Source of the DNA: Flavobacterium soyae
GTDB taxonomy: Bacteria; Bacteroidota; Bacteroidia; Flavobacteriales; Flavobacteriaceae
Assembly: GCF_021245985.1 (NCBI RefSeq)
Contig: NZ_JAJQXA010000009.1
Location: 8,383 to 72,382 of the forward strand
Direction: 5' to 3'
Length of the DNA: 64,000 nt
Under the pieces are notes generated by a model. That model was not told the origin of the DNA, ran no database searches, and was given only the letters and a program-made list of their open reading frames with translations. A program made the translations under genes and the position numbers. Position 1 is the first letter of the stretch; every line of letters starts with the position of its first letter. Of this stretch, positions 17,480 to 26,053 are shown piece after piece.

Positions 17480-18466
17480 ATGGAAGCGACAGTTACTACT
17501 GCAAATAACGACGAAAAAACTTGGGGAGGCGGTGAGCATAGCCAGCCATTAGGAGCAAGTTATGGTAAAATGATGATGTGGTTTTTTATCGTATCTGATG
17601 CCTTAACATTCTCTGGATTTTTAGGTGCTTACGGTTTTTCTAGATTTAAATTTATTGAAACATGGCCATTGGCTGACGAAGTGTTTACACACTTTCCTTT
17701 TATGCATGGTGTTTCGGCTCCTATGTATTATGTAGCCTTAATGACTTTTATCTTGATTTTCTCATCTGTAACAATGGTTTTAGCTGTTGATGCAGGTCAC
17801 CAATTAAAGAAAACAAAAGTTGCTATTTACATGTTCTTAACTATTATTGGAGGTTTAATTTTCGTTGGTTCTCAAGCTTGGGAGTGGAAAAACTTCATTA
17901 AAGGAGAATATGGTGCAGTTGAAACTAAAGGCGGAAGTTTATTGCAGTTTGTTAAAGCAGATGGAACAAGAGTTGCTCTTGCAGATTTTGCAGTAAAATT
18001 GCCAGAACAAAGAGAAGCATTAACAAGAAGCCATGGAACTTGGTTTGTTCAGGATGCAGAGACACAGCCAACTTATACTGTTGCTGAAATTCAGGCAGGT
18101 TTTAAAGCACACCCTGATGTATTAATCAGAACTGAAACCCTTACTGCTGAAAAGAAAAAAACTGTTTTAACAAGAGCTGAATCTGAAGCTCGTTTAGTTG
18201 ACGCAAAATATGTAGTAGAAGGAGCAAACTTAACCAGAAATGAATACGGTAGTAAACTATTCGCTGATTTCTTCTTCTTCATCACAGGATTCCACGGATT
18301 CCACGTATTTTCTGGAGTTATCATTAATATCATTATTTTCTTTAATGTATTATTGGGAACTTACGAGAAAAGAAGAAGTTACGAAATGGTAGAGAAAGTT
18401 GGTTTATACTGGCACTTTGTAGATTTAGTCTGGGTATTTGTATTTACAGTTTTCTACTTAGTTTAA
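17480..18466 (+). CDS. Cytochrome c oxidase subunit III (long form with ~100-residue insert)
   Basis: A 328-residue inner-membrane subunit of a heme-copper oxidase. Five helices are recognisable, with the family motifs GSQAWEW and ITGFHGFHVFSGV and the closing YWHFVDLVWVFVFTVFYL. Between the helix ending in QAWEW (about residue 136) and that starting LFADFFFFITGFHG (about 260) lies a hydrophilic insertion of roughly 100 residues (VETKGGSLL... to ...NLTRNEYGS) that ordinary subunit III lacks. The insert presumably forms a solvent-exposed domain facing the periplasm. Subunit IV follows after 18 bp. Confidence 0.92.
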   Translation: MEATVTTANNDEKTWGGGEHSQPLGASYGKMMMWFFIVSDALTFSGFLGAYGFSRFKFIETWPLADEVFTHFPFMHGVSAPMYYVALMTFILIFSSVTMVLAVDAGHQLKKTKVAIYMFLTIIGGLIFVGSQAWEWKNFIKGEYGAVETKGGSLLQFVKADGTRVALADFAVKLPEQREALTRSHGTWFVQDAETQPTYTVAEIQAGFKAHPDVLIRTETLTAEKKKTVLTRAESEARLVDAKYVVEGANLTRNEYGSKLFADFFFFITGFHGFHVFSGVIINIIIFFNVLLGTYEKRRSYEMVEKVGLYWHFVDLVWVFVFTVFYLV

Positions 18467-18484
18467 TTTTAGATTTTAATTATT

Positions 18485-18835
18485 ATGTCACACGAGCACG
18501 TATCAAATACAAAAAGAATCTGGTTTGTTTTTGCATTACTATCAGTAGTAACTACAGTAGAAGTTATCCTTGGTATTTACAAACCGGGAGTATTAGAGTT
18601 TAATCATTTTGTTGGTTTGAATTTGTTAAACTGGATATTTTATATCTTAACAATATTCAAAGCTTATTATATTGTATGGGCATTCATGCACATGGAAGGT
18701 GAAAAAAGCAGTCTTAGATGGGCTGTTGTATTGCCAGTTATTTTCCTAGTATTATATTTATTGTTCATCTTGTTGACAGAAGGACACTATATTTATGGGG
18801 TTTTTAAAGATTCTACCATTAAATGGAATTTTTAA
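18485..18835 (+). CDS. Cytochrome c oxidase subunit IV family protein
   Basis: A 116-residue membrane protein with three helices (about residues 10-30, 45-70 and 80-102). The helix with FKAYYIVWAFMHMEGE is characteristic of the prokaryotic CtaF/subunit IV family. It is a small accessory subunit of the aa3/caa3-type oxidase, probably stabilising subunit I. It ends the oxidase gene run: a strong terminator begins 21 bp after its stop. Confidence 0.92.
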   Translation: MSHEHVSNTKRIWFVFALLSVVTTVEVILGIYKPGVLEFNHFVGLNLLNWIFYILTIFKAYYIVWAFMHMEGEKSSLRWAVVLPVIFLVLYLLFILLTEGHYIYGVFKDSTIKWNF

Positions 18836-18856
18836 CATGATATTAATTCGAAAAGA

Positions 18857-18882
18857 AGCTCCGTTTAACGGAGCTTTTTTTA
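18857..18882 (+). terminator. Rho-independent terminator after the oxidase genes
   Basis: Stem AGCTCCG/CGGAGCT (18857-18863 with 18869-18875) followed by a run of T. Confidence 0.9.
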
Positions 18883-18888
18883 TTTTTG
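18881..18888 (+). promoter_or_regulatory. Putative -7 element of the Sco group (TATTTTTG)
   Basis: Exact TAnnTTTG match immediately after the terminator T tract and 26 bp before the start at 18914, so the assembly genes appear to be a separate unit. Confidence 0.6.
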
Positions 18889-18913
18889 TACCTCAATAAC
18901 TTCCGTTAAAACA

Positions 18914-19570
18914 ATGAAAAAAAATATAGTTCTTTTTGTGCTTTTTGTTTTACCCATTGTAGCCTATTTGTTTTTTGCTTCAGGTGTAAATAGTTTTACA
19001 AAACTTCCCATAATTACCCCAAAAATTGCTGACTTTGGAAACTGGAAATCTCTCGACGGAAAAAAAGTTTCTTTAGATAAAAAAATTACTGTTTTAGGTT
19101 TTTCCGGTTCTGATATTTTAGGTAACAGAGGAAACTACTTTAACCTTAACGAAAAAATCTACAAACGTTACCACGGTTTCGAAGATCTTCAATTCGTAGT
19201 AATCTGTCCGCTCGGAACAGAAAAGGAAGCTCAAAAGCTGGTTGATGCACTAAAACCTTTTACAGATGTTTCTGGCTGGAATTTTGTTTTTGCTTCACCA
19301 GATGATATTCAGGCATTTTATAACCAATTACATTTAAAAGGGAAACTCGATGATAAATTGGGTACATCAAATGTTTTTATTGTTGATAAAGAAAGAAACT
19401 TAAGAGGCCGCAAAGGCGGGAATAAAGATAAAAAGGACGAGTATAAAGAAGGATACGATACTTTTCATCCATCAGAATTGAGTAATGAGATGCTCGATGA
19501 CTTTAAAATCATTTTGTATGAATATCGTGCCGCTCTTAAAAAGAACCATAACGCCACAAAACAACTTTAA
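18914..19570 (+). CDS. Membrane-anchored thioredoxin-fold-like protein lacking CxxC
   Basis: A 218-residue protein with one N-terminal membrane anchor (residues ~5-23) and an exported domain. After FGNWKSLDGKKVSLDKKITVLGF the layout resembles Sco/TlpA-type thioredoxin folds: a beta strand, a helix, LQFVVICPLGTEKEAQKL and later SNVFIVDKERNLRGR. The position where Sco proteins have CxxxC reads FSGSDILGNRG, with no cysteine pair. It lies 11 bp before a true Sco gene, suggesting a structural or copper-independent assembly role. I do not recognise a named family; the fold assignment is inference. Confidence 0.7.
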   Translation: MKKNIVLFVLFVLPIVAYLFFASGVNSFTKLPIITPKIADFGNWKSLDGKKVSLDKKITVLGFSGSDILGNRGNYFNLNEKIYKRYHGFEDLQFVVICPLGTEKEAQKLVDALKPFTDVSGWNFVFASPDDIQAFYNQLHLKGKLDDKLGTSNVFIVDKERNLRGRKGGNKDKKDEYKEGYDTFHPSELSNEMLDDFKIILYEYRAALKKNHNATKQL

Positions 19571-19581
19571 ATACACATATA

Positions 19582-20268
19582 ATGTTCAAAAATAAATCTT
19601 ACATAGGGATTTCGTTTATTATTTTGATTTTCGGAATCTATGCAGTGCCAAAAATTGTTGACAGAATTAAAAATGGTGATGTTGTAAAAGGAAATCGTTT
19701 AGACAATGTTGGTTCTAAAAGTTCTAAAGACACAAAATTAATAACGATAGGAGCGGCTCCAAAATTTGAATTGACAAATCAGGATAACGTTAAAATATCT
19801 AATGCGGCTTATAAAGGGAAAGTATATGTTTTAGAATTTTTCTTCACGACTTGTCCGTCAATCTGCCCGAAGATGAATATGAGCATGCTGGAAATTGAAA
19901 AGACATTTTTTGGCAACCCTAATTTTGGAATCGTTTCCATTACCATTGATCCTACTCATGATACGCCGCAGGTTTTAAAAGATCACGCAAAATTATTAGG
20001 TGTAAAATCTTCTACCTGGAATTTCTTAACCGGAGACAGAGCTGCAATTATGGATTTGTCTAATAAAGGATTTAATCTTTATGCCGGAGAAAATTCAAAA
20101 GTAAGCGGAGGATTTGAACATTCTGGATTGTTTGCTTTGATTGATAAAGATGGAAACATTCGCTGCCGAAAAGATGAATTTGGAAACCCAAATATCTATT
20201 ATGATGGCTTAGATAAAAAAGGCGTTAGAGAGATTCAGGAAGATATTAAAATACTATTAGAAGAATAA
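19582..20268 (+). CDS. SCO1/SenC family cytochrome oxidase assembly protein
   Basis: A 228-residue membrane-anchored protein (one helix at ~7-24) with a thioredoxin fold facing the periplasm. The copper ligands are visible: the CxxxC pair C91 and C95 in TCPSICP and the distal H180 in GGFEHSGLF. Sco proteins deliver or reduce copper for the CuA site of cytochrome oxidase subunit II, fitting the oxidase genes just upstream. The gene lies 11 bp after the thioredoxin-like gene and 2 bp before the DUF420 gene, so these form one operon. Confidence 0.95.
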   Translation: MFKNKSYIGISFIILIFGIYAVPKIVDRIKNGDVVKGNRLDNVGSKSSKDTKLITIGAAPKFELTNQDNVKISNAAYKGKVYVLEFFFTTCPSICPKMNMSMLEIEKTFFGNPNFGIVSITIDPTHDTPQVLKDHAKLLGVKSSTWNFLTGDRAAIMDLSNKGFNLYAGENSKVSGGFEHSGLFALIDKDGNIRCRKDEFGNPNIYYDGLDKKGVREIQEDIKILLEE

Positions 20269-20270
20269 AA

Positions 20271-20855
20271 ATGGAAGATCATTCATTAGAAAAGAAATAC
20301 AATAAATACATAATTGCGGTTTCAATTGTTATACCGGTACTCGTAGGGATTCTTTTTGCCATCAAATTAAAAGATTTTGGAATCAATGTAGAACCGCTTT
20401 CCTTTTTACCTCCAATTTATGCTTCTACAAATGGCCTTACAGCTATTGTTTTAGTTGCAGCAGTAATTGCAGTTAAAAACGGAAAACTTAAACTGCACGA
20501 ACGTTTAATGACTTTTGCAATTGCTTTGTCTTTGGCTTTTTTGGCGATGTATGTTGCGTACCATATGACTGCTGACTCCACTAAATTTGGTGATGTAAAT
20601 CATGACGGAATTTTAGATGCGGTAGAAAAAGCTAAAATTGGTGCTGTTAGATATTTATATGCATTCATTTTAATAACGCATATTCTTTTATCCATTATAA
20701 TTATTCCGTTTGTGTTAGTAACGTATGTACGAGCACTTGCGAAGCGTTTTGATAAACACAAAAAAATAGCTAAAATAACATTCCCACTTTGGTTATATGT
20801 TGCAGTAACAGGTGTTGTAGTTTATTTAATGATTTCTCCTTACTATGCAAACTAA
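20271..20855 (+). CDS. DUF420 family membrane protein
   Basis: A 194-residue integral membrane protein with five helices (about 13-30, 50-66, 78-97, 127-150 and 168-190). Polar conserved positions include KLHERLM, AYHMTADST, RYLYAFILITHILLS and a C-terminal PLWLYVAVTGVVVYLM, as in DUF420 (CtaM-like) proteins, which are found next to Sco and cytochrome oxidase genes and are implicated in oxidase assembly. The gene starts 2 bp after sco and overlaps the next gene by 11 bp. Confidence 0.88.
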   Translation: MEDHSLEKKYNKYIIAVSIVIPVLVGILFAIKLKDFGINVEPLSFLPPIYASTNGLTAIVLVAAVIAVKNGKLKLHERLMTFAIALSLAFLAMYVAYHMTADSTKFGDVNHDGILDAVEKAKIGAVRYLYAFILITHILLSIIIIPFVLVTYVRALAKRFDKHKKIAKITFPLWLYVAVTGVVVYLMISPYYAN

Positions 20856-21126
20856 AACTCAAAACTCAAATTCTAAATTCCAAAGCTTTATTTTTGGAAT
20901 TTGTATTTTTCTAATTGGAATTTCGGCGAATGCCCAATGTGCTATGTGCCGCGCCGCGCTTGCAGGAGATTCTAACATAAAAAAAGCAGAAGCTGTAAAT
21001 GACGGAATCGTTTTTTTAATGATAATCCCATATTTACTTGTAGCCATAATTGGTTTTCTTATTTATAAGATGTACCGGTCTAAAAAGAAAAATGAGGCTG
21101 TCTCAAAAGTAAAATCAAGCTGTTGA
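20845..21126 (+). CDS. Small exported CxxC membrane protein with repeat-derived C-terminus
   Basis: A 93-residue protein with a signal peptide ending near A30, a CAMC motif (C32, C35) immediately after it, and one transmembrane helix at ~55-76. This small CxxC type often sits beside DUF420/Sco genes in Bacteroidota and may take part in metal or redox handling during oxidase assembly, which is inference. The start overlaps the DUF420 gene by 11 bp. The last 12 codons lie inside an inverted-repeat element (21088-21208), so the tail NEAVSKVKSSC is probably not ancestral. Confidence 0.8.
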   Translation: MQTKTQNSNSKFQSFIFGICIFLIGISANAQCAMCRAALAGDSNIKKAEAVNDGIVFLMIIPYLLVAIIGFLIYKMYRSKKKNEAVSKVKSSC

Positions 21127-21208
21127 GAATTGCGTAAATGGAAAATTTCTCCGATAGGTATCCGAATAAAAAAGAGGTTGTCTCGACTTTTGAGACAGCC
21201 TCATTTTT
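21088..21208. repeat. Miniature inverted-repeat element (~121 bp)
   Basis: The arm 21088-21110 and the arm 21186-21208 are reverse complements over about 23 bp, with core GAGGCTGTCTCAAAAGT. A second, imperfect copy of the left core, GAGGTTGTCTC, lies at 21174-21184. The structure resembles a MITE or an IS remnant reduced to its ends. No target-site duplication is obvious. The left arm is coding (end of the 93-residue protein), and the right arm is part of a terminator. Confidence 0.7.
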
Positions 21209-21209
21209 T
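21174..21209 (+). terminator. Rho-independent terminator after the Sco/DUF420 group
   Basis: Stem GAGGTTGTCTC (21174-21184) with GAGACAGCCTC (21192-21202), one G-T pair, a 7-nt loop and a following T run. The right arm can alternatively pair with 21088-21110. Confidence 0.85.
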
Positions 21210-21220
21210 ATTTCAATTTT

Positions 21221-22627
21221 TTATTTCAATCCATTAACTGAGACATTCACAGTTCCGTTTATTTTGATAAAAGCGATAATTGCCTGATTCGTTAATTGAA
21301 TTTTGTCAAACTGAATATCATCCATTTTTCCATTTACAAAAACGCCCGGCATTGGCGAATAATTTTTAAGATAGGCGGCCATATTTTTCTTGCCTTCTTC
21401 TAAATTAGGCTGTATCGAATATCTGCAGCTTTCTTCCATTTTTCTTAATACAAAACCTTGCGCAAGCCAGTTTGCAGTTCGCATTAATCTGCTTTTGGTG
21501 TCTAAAACATAATCGAGTTTGTCAAAATAAATTTCCTTTGTCTGTGCATTATATTGCGGAATTCCGTTTAAATAAAGTGTTCCGTCTACAGAACCTAAAA
21601 CATCAAGCGCAATAATCATTTTTCCGTTTTTATGCCAGATCGAAACATTTTTAACCGTTACTTTTTTACTTCCTGAGCCAAATTCCTGTCCTGCAAAATT
21701 CTTCGTCATAATTTTTGAAGCATCAATATAGCTTGAAATCGCTGCAATATTTGCCGAAATCTGATTTGGGATTTTGGTAACCGGTTTCAAAACAATTTTA
21801 CTCGCATTAAATTTAGATTCCGGCTGCTTGCCTACAATAGTTTCCATGTTGCATTTCATTCCCATTTCGAGTAAAAAAGAATCATTTTTCAGTTTTGCGT
21901 TTGTAGAATAAACTTCAACGGGAACAATTCTTAACCAGCTTTCATAAGTATCGCTCATTTGAAAAGGAGTACAGATTTTTTCTAAAGCCGATAAAACATT
22001 CGGTTTAAAATCCATAGATTTTTCAATCGCTTCATCAATCTTATATTCCAGTTTAGATTTAAAAATAGAGATTGCCGGATTAATCAAATAAGTAATCGGC
22101 ATATTTTTTCCAAAAACAGTCATCGTTGGACTTTCGTTCCAGTCTAAAGATCTGAATTCAGTTTTAGTATTTAATTTCCAATTCGTTAAAGCAACATCGC
22201 TGGATAATGTAATAACGCCATTTAAATTAAATTCTCTCGTATCGTAAAGCTCAATACCCATTTTTTTTGTTCCAATTCGGTATTTGATATTCGCTTTAAG
22301 CGGAAGAATAGTTTTTATCTTTTTATCAGGATTTGCAGGATCGTTTTGAATTTTTATCGGGGCTTGTTTCCAAATTTTCATTTCAATATCGTCATCTTCG
22401 ATATTATTGTCTTCATAAATTAATCCGTTTAAGAGAGCATTTGTTTGATTTTCAATATCATTCAGTTTAACTGTAATGGGCAGGTTTATAAATGAAGGAT
22501 TGGCATCGTAAATTAACGGACTTGCGTCATCTGGTTCTGGTTTTAAAGTTTCTAATTTTTGAGAAGTTGAGCAGCTGAAAAACACCGCAGTTACCGCAAA
22601 CATTGAGATTATTGAAAAAAATTTCAT
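21221..22627 (-). CDS. DUF4403 family lipoprotein
   Basis: A 468-residue exported protein. It has a lipoprotein signal (MKFFSIISMFAVTAVFFSC) with acylated cysteine near residue 19, then DUF4403 sequence with the opening INLPITVKLNDIE and long beta-rich stretches. DUF4403 resembles tubular lipid-binding (BPI/TULIP-like) folds, but the function is unknown. I use the ATG at 22627 because the longer frame from 22654 overlaps a TAnnTTTG element on this strand. It is transcribed divergently from the ABC exporter and convergently with the Sco group; the gene stands alone. Confidence 0.85.
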   Translation of the reverse strand: MKFFSIISMFAVTAVFFSCSTSQKLETLKPEPDDASPLIYDANPSFINLPITVKLNDIENQTNALLNGLIYEDNNIEDDDIEMKIWKQAPIKIQNDPANPDKKIKTILPLKANIKYRIGTKKMGIELYDTREFNLNGVITLSSDVALTNWKLNTKTEFRSLDWNESPTMTVFGKNMPITYLINPAISIFKSKLEYKIDEAIEKSMDFKPNVLSALEKICTPFQMSDTYESWLRIVPVEVYSTNAKLKNDSFLLEMGMKCNMETIVGKQPESKFNASKIVLKPVTKIPNQISANIAAISSYIDASKIMTKNFAGQEFGSGSKKVTVKNVSIWHKNGKMIIALDVLGSVDGTLYLNGIPQYNAQTKEIYFDKLDYVLDTKSRLMRTANWLAQGFVLRKMEESCRYSIQPNLEEGKKNMAAYLKNYSPMPGVFVNGKMDDIQFDKIQLTNQAIIAFIKINGTVNVSVNGLK

Positions 22628-22651
22628 AATTGATGATTTTTTTAAGTGAAG

Positions 22652-22659
22652 CAAAATTA
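22652..22659 (-). promoter_or_regulatory. Putative -7 element of the DUF4403 gene (TAATTTTG)
   Basis: Exact TAnnTTTG match on the minus strand, 25 bp upstream of the chosen start at 22627. Confidence 0.55.
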
Positions 22660-22805
22660 AGAAAACAATTAAATTATCTTGATAAAGTGTAACATTTGAT
22701 AATAACGACCGTCTTATTTAGATAGTGAAACAGAATTATTAACGTTTTATTATCATAATTTACTTATAAAATATATTATTATTGTTTTAAAAATTTAACA
22801 ATACC

Positions 22806-23507
22806 ATGATCGAAATTAAAGACTTACATAAATCCTATAAAATGGGAAGTTCGGAGCTGCATGTGTTGAAAGGGATAAATTTTAATATTGCAGAAGGAGA
22901 ATTAGTGGCGATTATGGGATCATCGGGATCTGGAAAATCGACTCTTCTTAATATTTTAGGAATTCTTGATGAAGCCGATTCTGGCAGTTATATTTTAGAT
23001 AAAACGCCAATTAAGAAATTAAACGAAACATTGGCTTCAAAATACAGGAACAAATTTTTGGGTTTTGTTTTTCAGTCTTTTAATTTGATCAATTATAAAA
23101 CAGCATTAGACAACGTTGCTATGCCTTTGTATTACCAAGGTGTAAAAAGAAAAGAGCGTTACGATATTGCGATGAAATATCTTGAAAAAGTAGGTTTGGG
23201 CTCGCATTCTCATCACTTGCCAAATGAACTTTCAGGAGGGCAGAAACAGCGTGTTGCAATAGCTAGAGCACTGGCTTCGAATCCGAAAGTTTTGCTTGCC
23301 GATGAGCCAACGGGAGCTTTAGATACCAAAACTTCCTATGAAGTTATGGAACTTATTCAAGGAATTAACGATGAAGGAAAAACAATTTTGATCGTTACAC
23401 ACGAACCTGATATTGCCGCTATGTGCAAAAGAAATGTGGTCCTGAAAGATGGATTAATTATCGATGATAAATTAGTAGAACAAGTTAGAGCTTCATCTTA
23501 TGTTTAA
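22806..23507 (+). CDS. MacB-type ABC transporter ATP-binding protein
   Basis: A 233-residue ATPase with Walker A GSSGSGKST (~35-43), the signature LSGGQKQR (~140), Walker B VLLADEPTGALD and the H-loop IVTHE. It belongs to the LolD/MacB family (MIEIKDLHKSYKMG start). It powers the two FtsX-type permeases that follow. Its 3' end overlaps the first permease by 8 bp. Together with adaptor and TolC-like genes downstream it forms a tripartite mechanotransmission exporter. The substrate (lipoprotein, peptide, antibiotic or lipid) cannot be deduced. Confidence 0.95.
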   Translation: MIEIKDLHKSYKMGSSELHVLKGINFNIAEGELVAIMGSSGSGKSTLLNILGILDEADSGSYILDKTPIKKLNETLASKYRNKFLGFVFQSFNLINYKTALDNVAMPLYYQGVKRKERYDIAMKYLEKVGLGSHSHHLPNELSGGQKQRVAIARALASNPKVLLADEPTGALDTKTSYEVMELIQGINDEGKTILIVTHEPDIAAMCKRNVVLKDGLIIDDKLVEQVRASSYV

Positions 23508-24744
23508 TATTGAGCGTTGGCAGGAAATATTTGATGCAATTTCCAAAAACCGACTCAGAACATTCCTAACAGGAGTTTCGGTGGCATCGGGTATTTTTAT
23601 TTTGGTGATTTTGCTTGGAGCAGGAAAAGGGCTTCAAAACGGTATTGAAAAACAATTCGAGCGTGATGCTGCAGGAATTATTGAGGTTTGGTCTGGTACG
23701 ACGACTAAAGAGTATAAAGGACTGAATCCGGGAAGACAGATTCAGTTTAGAAATAGTGATTACAATCAATCTATTCAAAAATTTGAGGATAAATTAGATT
23801 TAAGAGCTTCAACACAAAATTATTGGGGAGCACAATTTGCTTACGGCAAAGAAAATGGGAATTATCAATATAGAGGTGTTAATCCGGATTATGGCGGAAT
23901 TGAAAACCTTACGATAGTTCAGGGACGATATGTAAATAGTAAAGATTTAGCCAATAACGAAAAAGTCGCTGCGATCGGGATGAAGATAAAAACCGATTTG
24001 TTTAAAGACAAAGACGCCCTTGGAAAAGAAATTCAAATTAACAATATCAATTTTAAAGTAATTGGGGTTTTTACAGATCCGGGAGGGGAAAGAGAAGAAG
24101 CAAGAGCTTATCTGCCATTGACAACTGTACAAAGAACTTTTGGTGCCGGCGACAAAATCAGTAACATATTTTTTACTTTAAAAAAGACAAAAGATTATGA
24201 TGAAGCTTTAGCACAATCTGAAAAATTTACTAAAGAATTAAAGGAATTATTGAAAAGTAAAAACGTTGTGGCTCCAGATGATGACGGCGGAATAAATGCC
24301 TATAACTCCGTTAAAGATGCCAAACAGTTTTACGATTTAAATTTATATATCAGGTTGTTTTTCTGGTGGGTTGGTATTTGCACCATTATTGCCGGAGTTG
24401 TTGGGGTGAGCAACATTATGCTGATTATTGTAAAAGAAAGAACCAAAGAAATCGGAATTAGAAAAGCACTTGGCGCATCGCCATTTTCTATTATTTCGAT
24501 GATACTTCACGAATCCATTTTTATTACAACAATAGCAGGTTTTACCGGGCTTTTAGCCAGTTTACTGTTGTTAGAATTTGTTGGGCCGATGGTTCAGAGT
24601 GAATATTTCAGAAATCCCGAAGTAGATTTTAATGTGGCATTAACGACACTATTTTTACTTGTATTTGCCGGTGCCGTTGCAGGATTTTTTCCAGCATACA
24701 GAGCCGCCAAAATTAGACCTATTGTAGCACTTAGAGACGAATAA
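23500..24744 (+). CDS. MacB/FtsX-type ABC transporter permease (first)
   Basis: A 414-residue permease with the classic layout: TM1 at ~20-42, a periplasmic MacB_PCD domain (~45-260), then three helices (~290-315, 340-365 and 375-400). The loop between TM2 and TM3 contains VKERTKEIGIRKALGASPFSI, the coupling motif of this family. It overlaps the ATPase gene by 8 bp and is followed 2 bp later by a second, homologous permease, so the transporter is probably a heterodimer. Confidence 0.94.
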   Translation: MFNIERWQEIFDAISKNRLRTFLTGVSVASGIFILVILLGAGKGLQNGIEKQFERDAAGIIEVWSGTTTKEYKGLNPGRQIQFRNSDYNQSIQKFEDKLDLRASTQNYWGAQFAYGKENGNYQYRGVNPDYGGIENLTIVQGRYVNSKDLANNEKVAAIGMKIKTDLFKDKDALGKEIQINNINFKVIGVFTDPGGEREEARAYLPLTTVQRTFGAGDKISNIFFTLKKTKDYDEALAQSEKFTKELKELLKSKNVVAPDDDGGINAYNSVKDAKQFYDLNLYIRLFFWWVGICTIIAGVVGVSNIMLIIVKERTKEIGIRKALGASPFSIISMILHESIFITTIAGFTGLLASLLLLEFVGPMVQSEYFRNPEVDFNVALTTLFLLVFAGAVAGFFPAYRAAKIRPIVALRDE

Positions 24745-24746
24745 TC

Positions 24747-26012
24747 ATGTTTAAAAAAGATAATTGGGATGAGATTTTACAGGCCTTAACGGCGAATCCC
24801 TTCAGAACTATTCTGACGGCTTTTGGTGTATTTTGGGGGATTTTTATTTTGGTGATTCTCCTTGCTGCCGGTAACGGTTTGGAAAACGGAATTAAAAAAG
24901 GATTTGACGGAATTGCCACAAATACCATGTTTATGTGGAGCCAGACTACCTCTAAAGCTTATAAAGGACTGCCTAAAACGCGTCGTTATGATTTTAGAAA
25001 CAGCGATGTTGCAGCTTTAAAAGCGGCTTTACCGGATTTGTTATATGTTTCTCCACGTAATCAGCTGGGAGATTTTAACGGAACAAATAATGTGGTTCGA
25101 GGGACAAAAACTTCGGCTTTTACTATTTATGGAGATTATCCAGAGCTGATTAAACAACAGCCGATGGATATTATAAAAGGCAGATTTATAAACCAGCAGG
25201 ATATTCAGGATAGAAGAAAAGTGGCAATAATTGGTAAAGGGGTTATCAGCGAACTTTACGGAAAAGAGGAAGAATCTGTTGGGTCTTATATCAAAATTAA
25301 TGGTATCAACTTTATGGTTGTTGGCGTTTATAAGTCTAAACAGCAAGGAGGAAATGCAGAACAGGAACAAAAGAATATTTTTATTCCGTTTACGACTTTT
25401 CAGCAGGCTTTTAATTATGGAGATAAAGTAGGATGGATGGCACTTACGGCAAAAGACGAAACATCCATTACCGACTTGAAGCCTAAAATTTTAGAAATAA
25501 TCAAAGGGCTTCATTCCATAAATCCTGCCGATGACAGAGCAGTAGGAAATTTTGATTTGTATGAACAATTTAACAAGGTGCAGAGTTTGTTTAATATTCT
25601 AAAAATCATTGCCTATTTTGTAGGAACATTAGTTTTGATTTCGGGTGTTATTGGAATCTCAAACATTATGCTGATCGTAGTTAAGGAACGCACTAAAGAA
25701 ATAGGAATTAGAAGAGCTTTAGGAGCAACGCCTGGGGCAATTCGCGGGCAGATTTTATCTGAATCTATATTTCTAACCATCATTTCTGGAATGTTTGGTA
25801 TTGCGGTAGCAACAGGAATTATTGCACTCTTAAACATGGCATTAGATTCGATGCCGCCCGGAAATGATACCATGTTTGCCAATCCGAGTGTCGATTTAGG
25901 AGTTGTATTTGTTGCCTTAATAATATTAGTAGGATCAGGTTTGCTGGCAGGATTTATCCCGGCGCAGACTGCAATTAATGTGAAGCCTGTAGATGCTTTA
26001 CGAACAGAATAA
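24747..26012 (+). CDS. MacB/FtsX-type ABC transporter permease (second)
   Basis: A 421-residue paralogue of the preceding permease, with the same TM1-periplasmic domain-three TM layout and the coupling loop VKERTKEIGIRRALGATPGAI. The close spacing (2 bp) and similar sequence suggest tandem duplication and a heterodimeric exporter core. It is followed after 41 bp by a periplasmic adaptor. The two permeases differ in their periplasmic domains, which is where substrate and adaptor contacts would be expected. Confidence 0.94.
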   Translation: MFKKDNWDEILQALTANPFRTILTAFGVFWGIFILVILLAAGNGLENGIKKGFDGIATNTMFMWSQTTSKAYKGLPKTRRYDFRNSDVAALKAALPDLLYVSPRNQLGDFNGTNNVVRGTKTSAFTIYGDYPELIKQQPMDIIKGRFINQQDIQDRRKVAIIGKGVISELYGKEEESVGSYIKINGINFMVVGVYKSKQQGGNAEQEQKNIFIPFTTFQQAFNYGDKVGWMALTAKDETSITDLKPKILEIIKGLHSINPADDRAVGNFDLYEQFNKVQSLFNILKIIAYFVGTLVLISGVIGISNIMLIVVKERTKEIGIRRALGATPGAIRGQILSESIFLTIISGMFGIAVATGIIALLNMALDSMPPGNDTMFANPSVDLGVVFVALIILVGSGLLAGFIPAQTAINVKPVDALRTE

Positions 26013-26053
26013 AATTATCAATCAAAAAATAATCGATTAAACTAAAAAACAAA

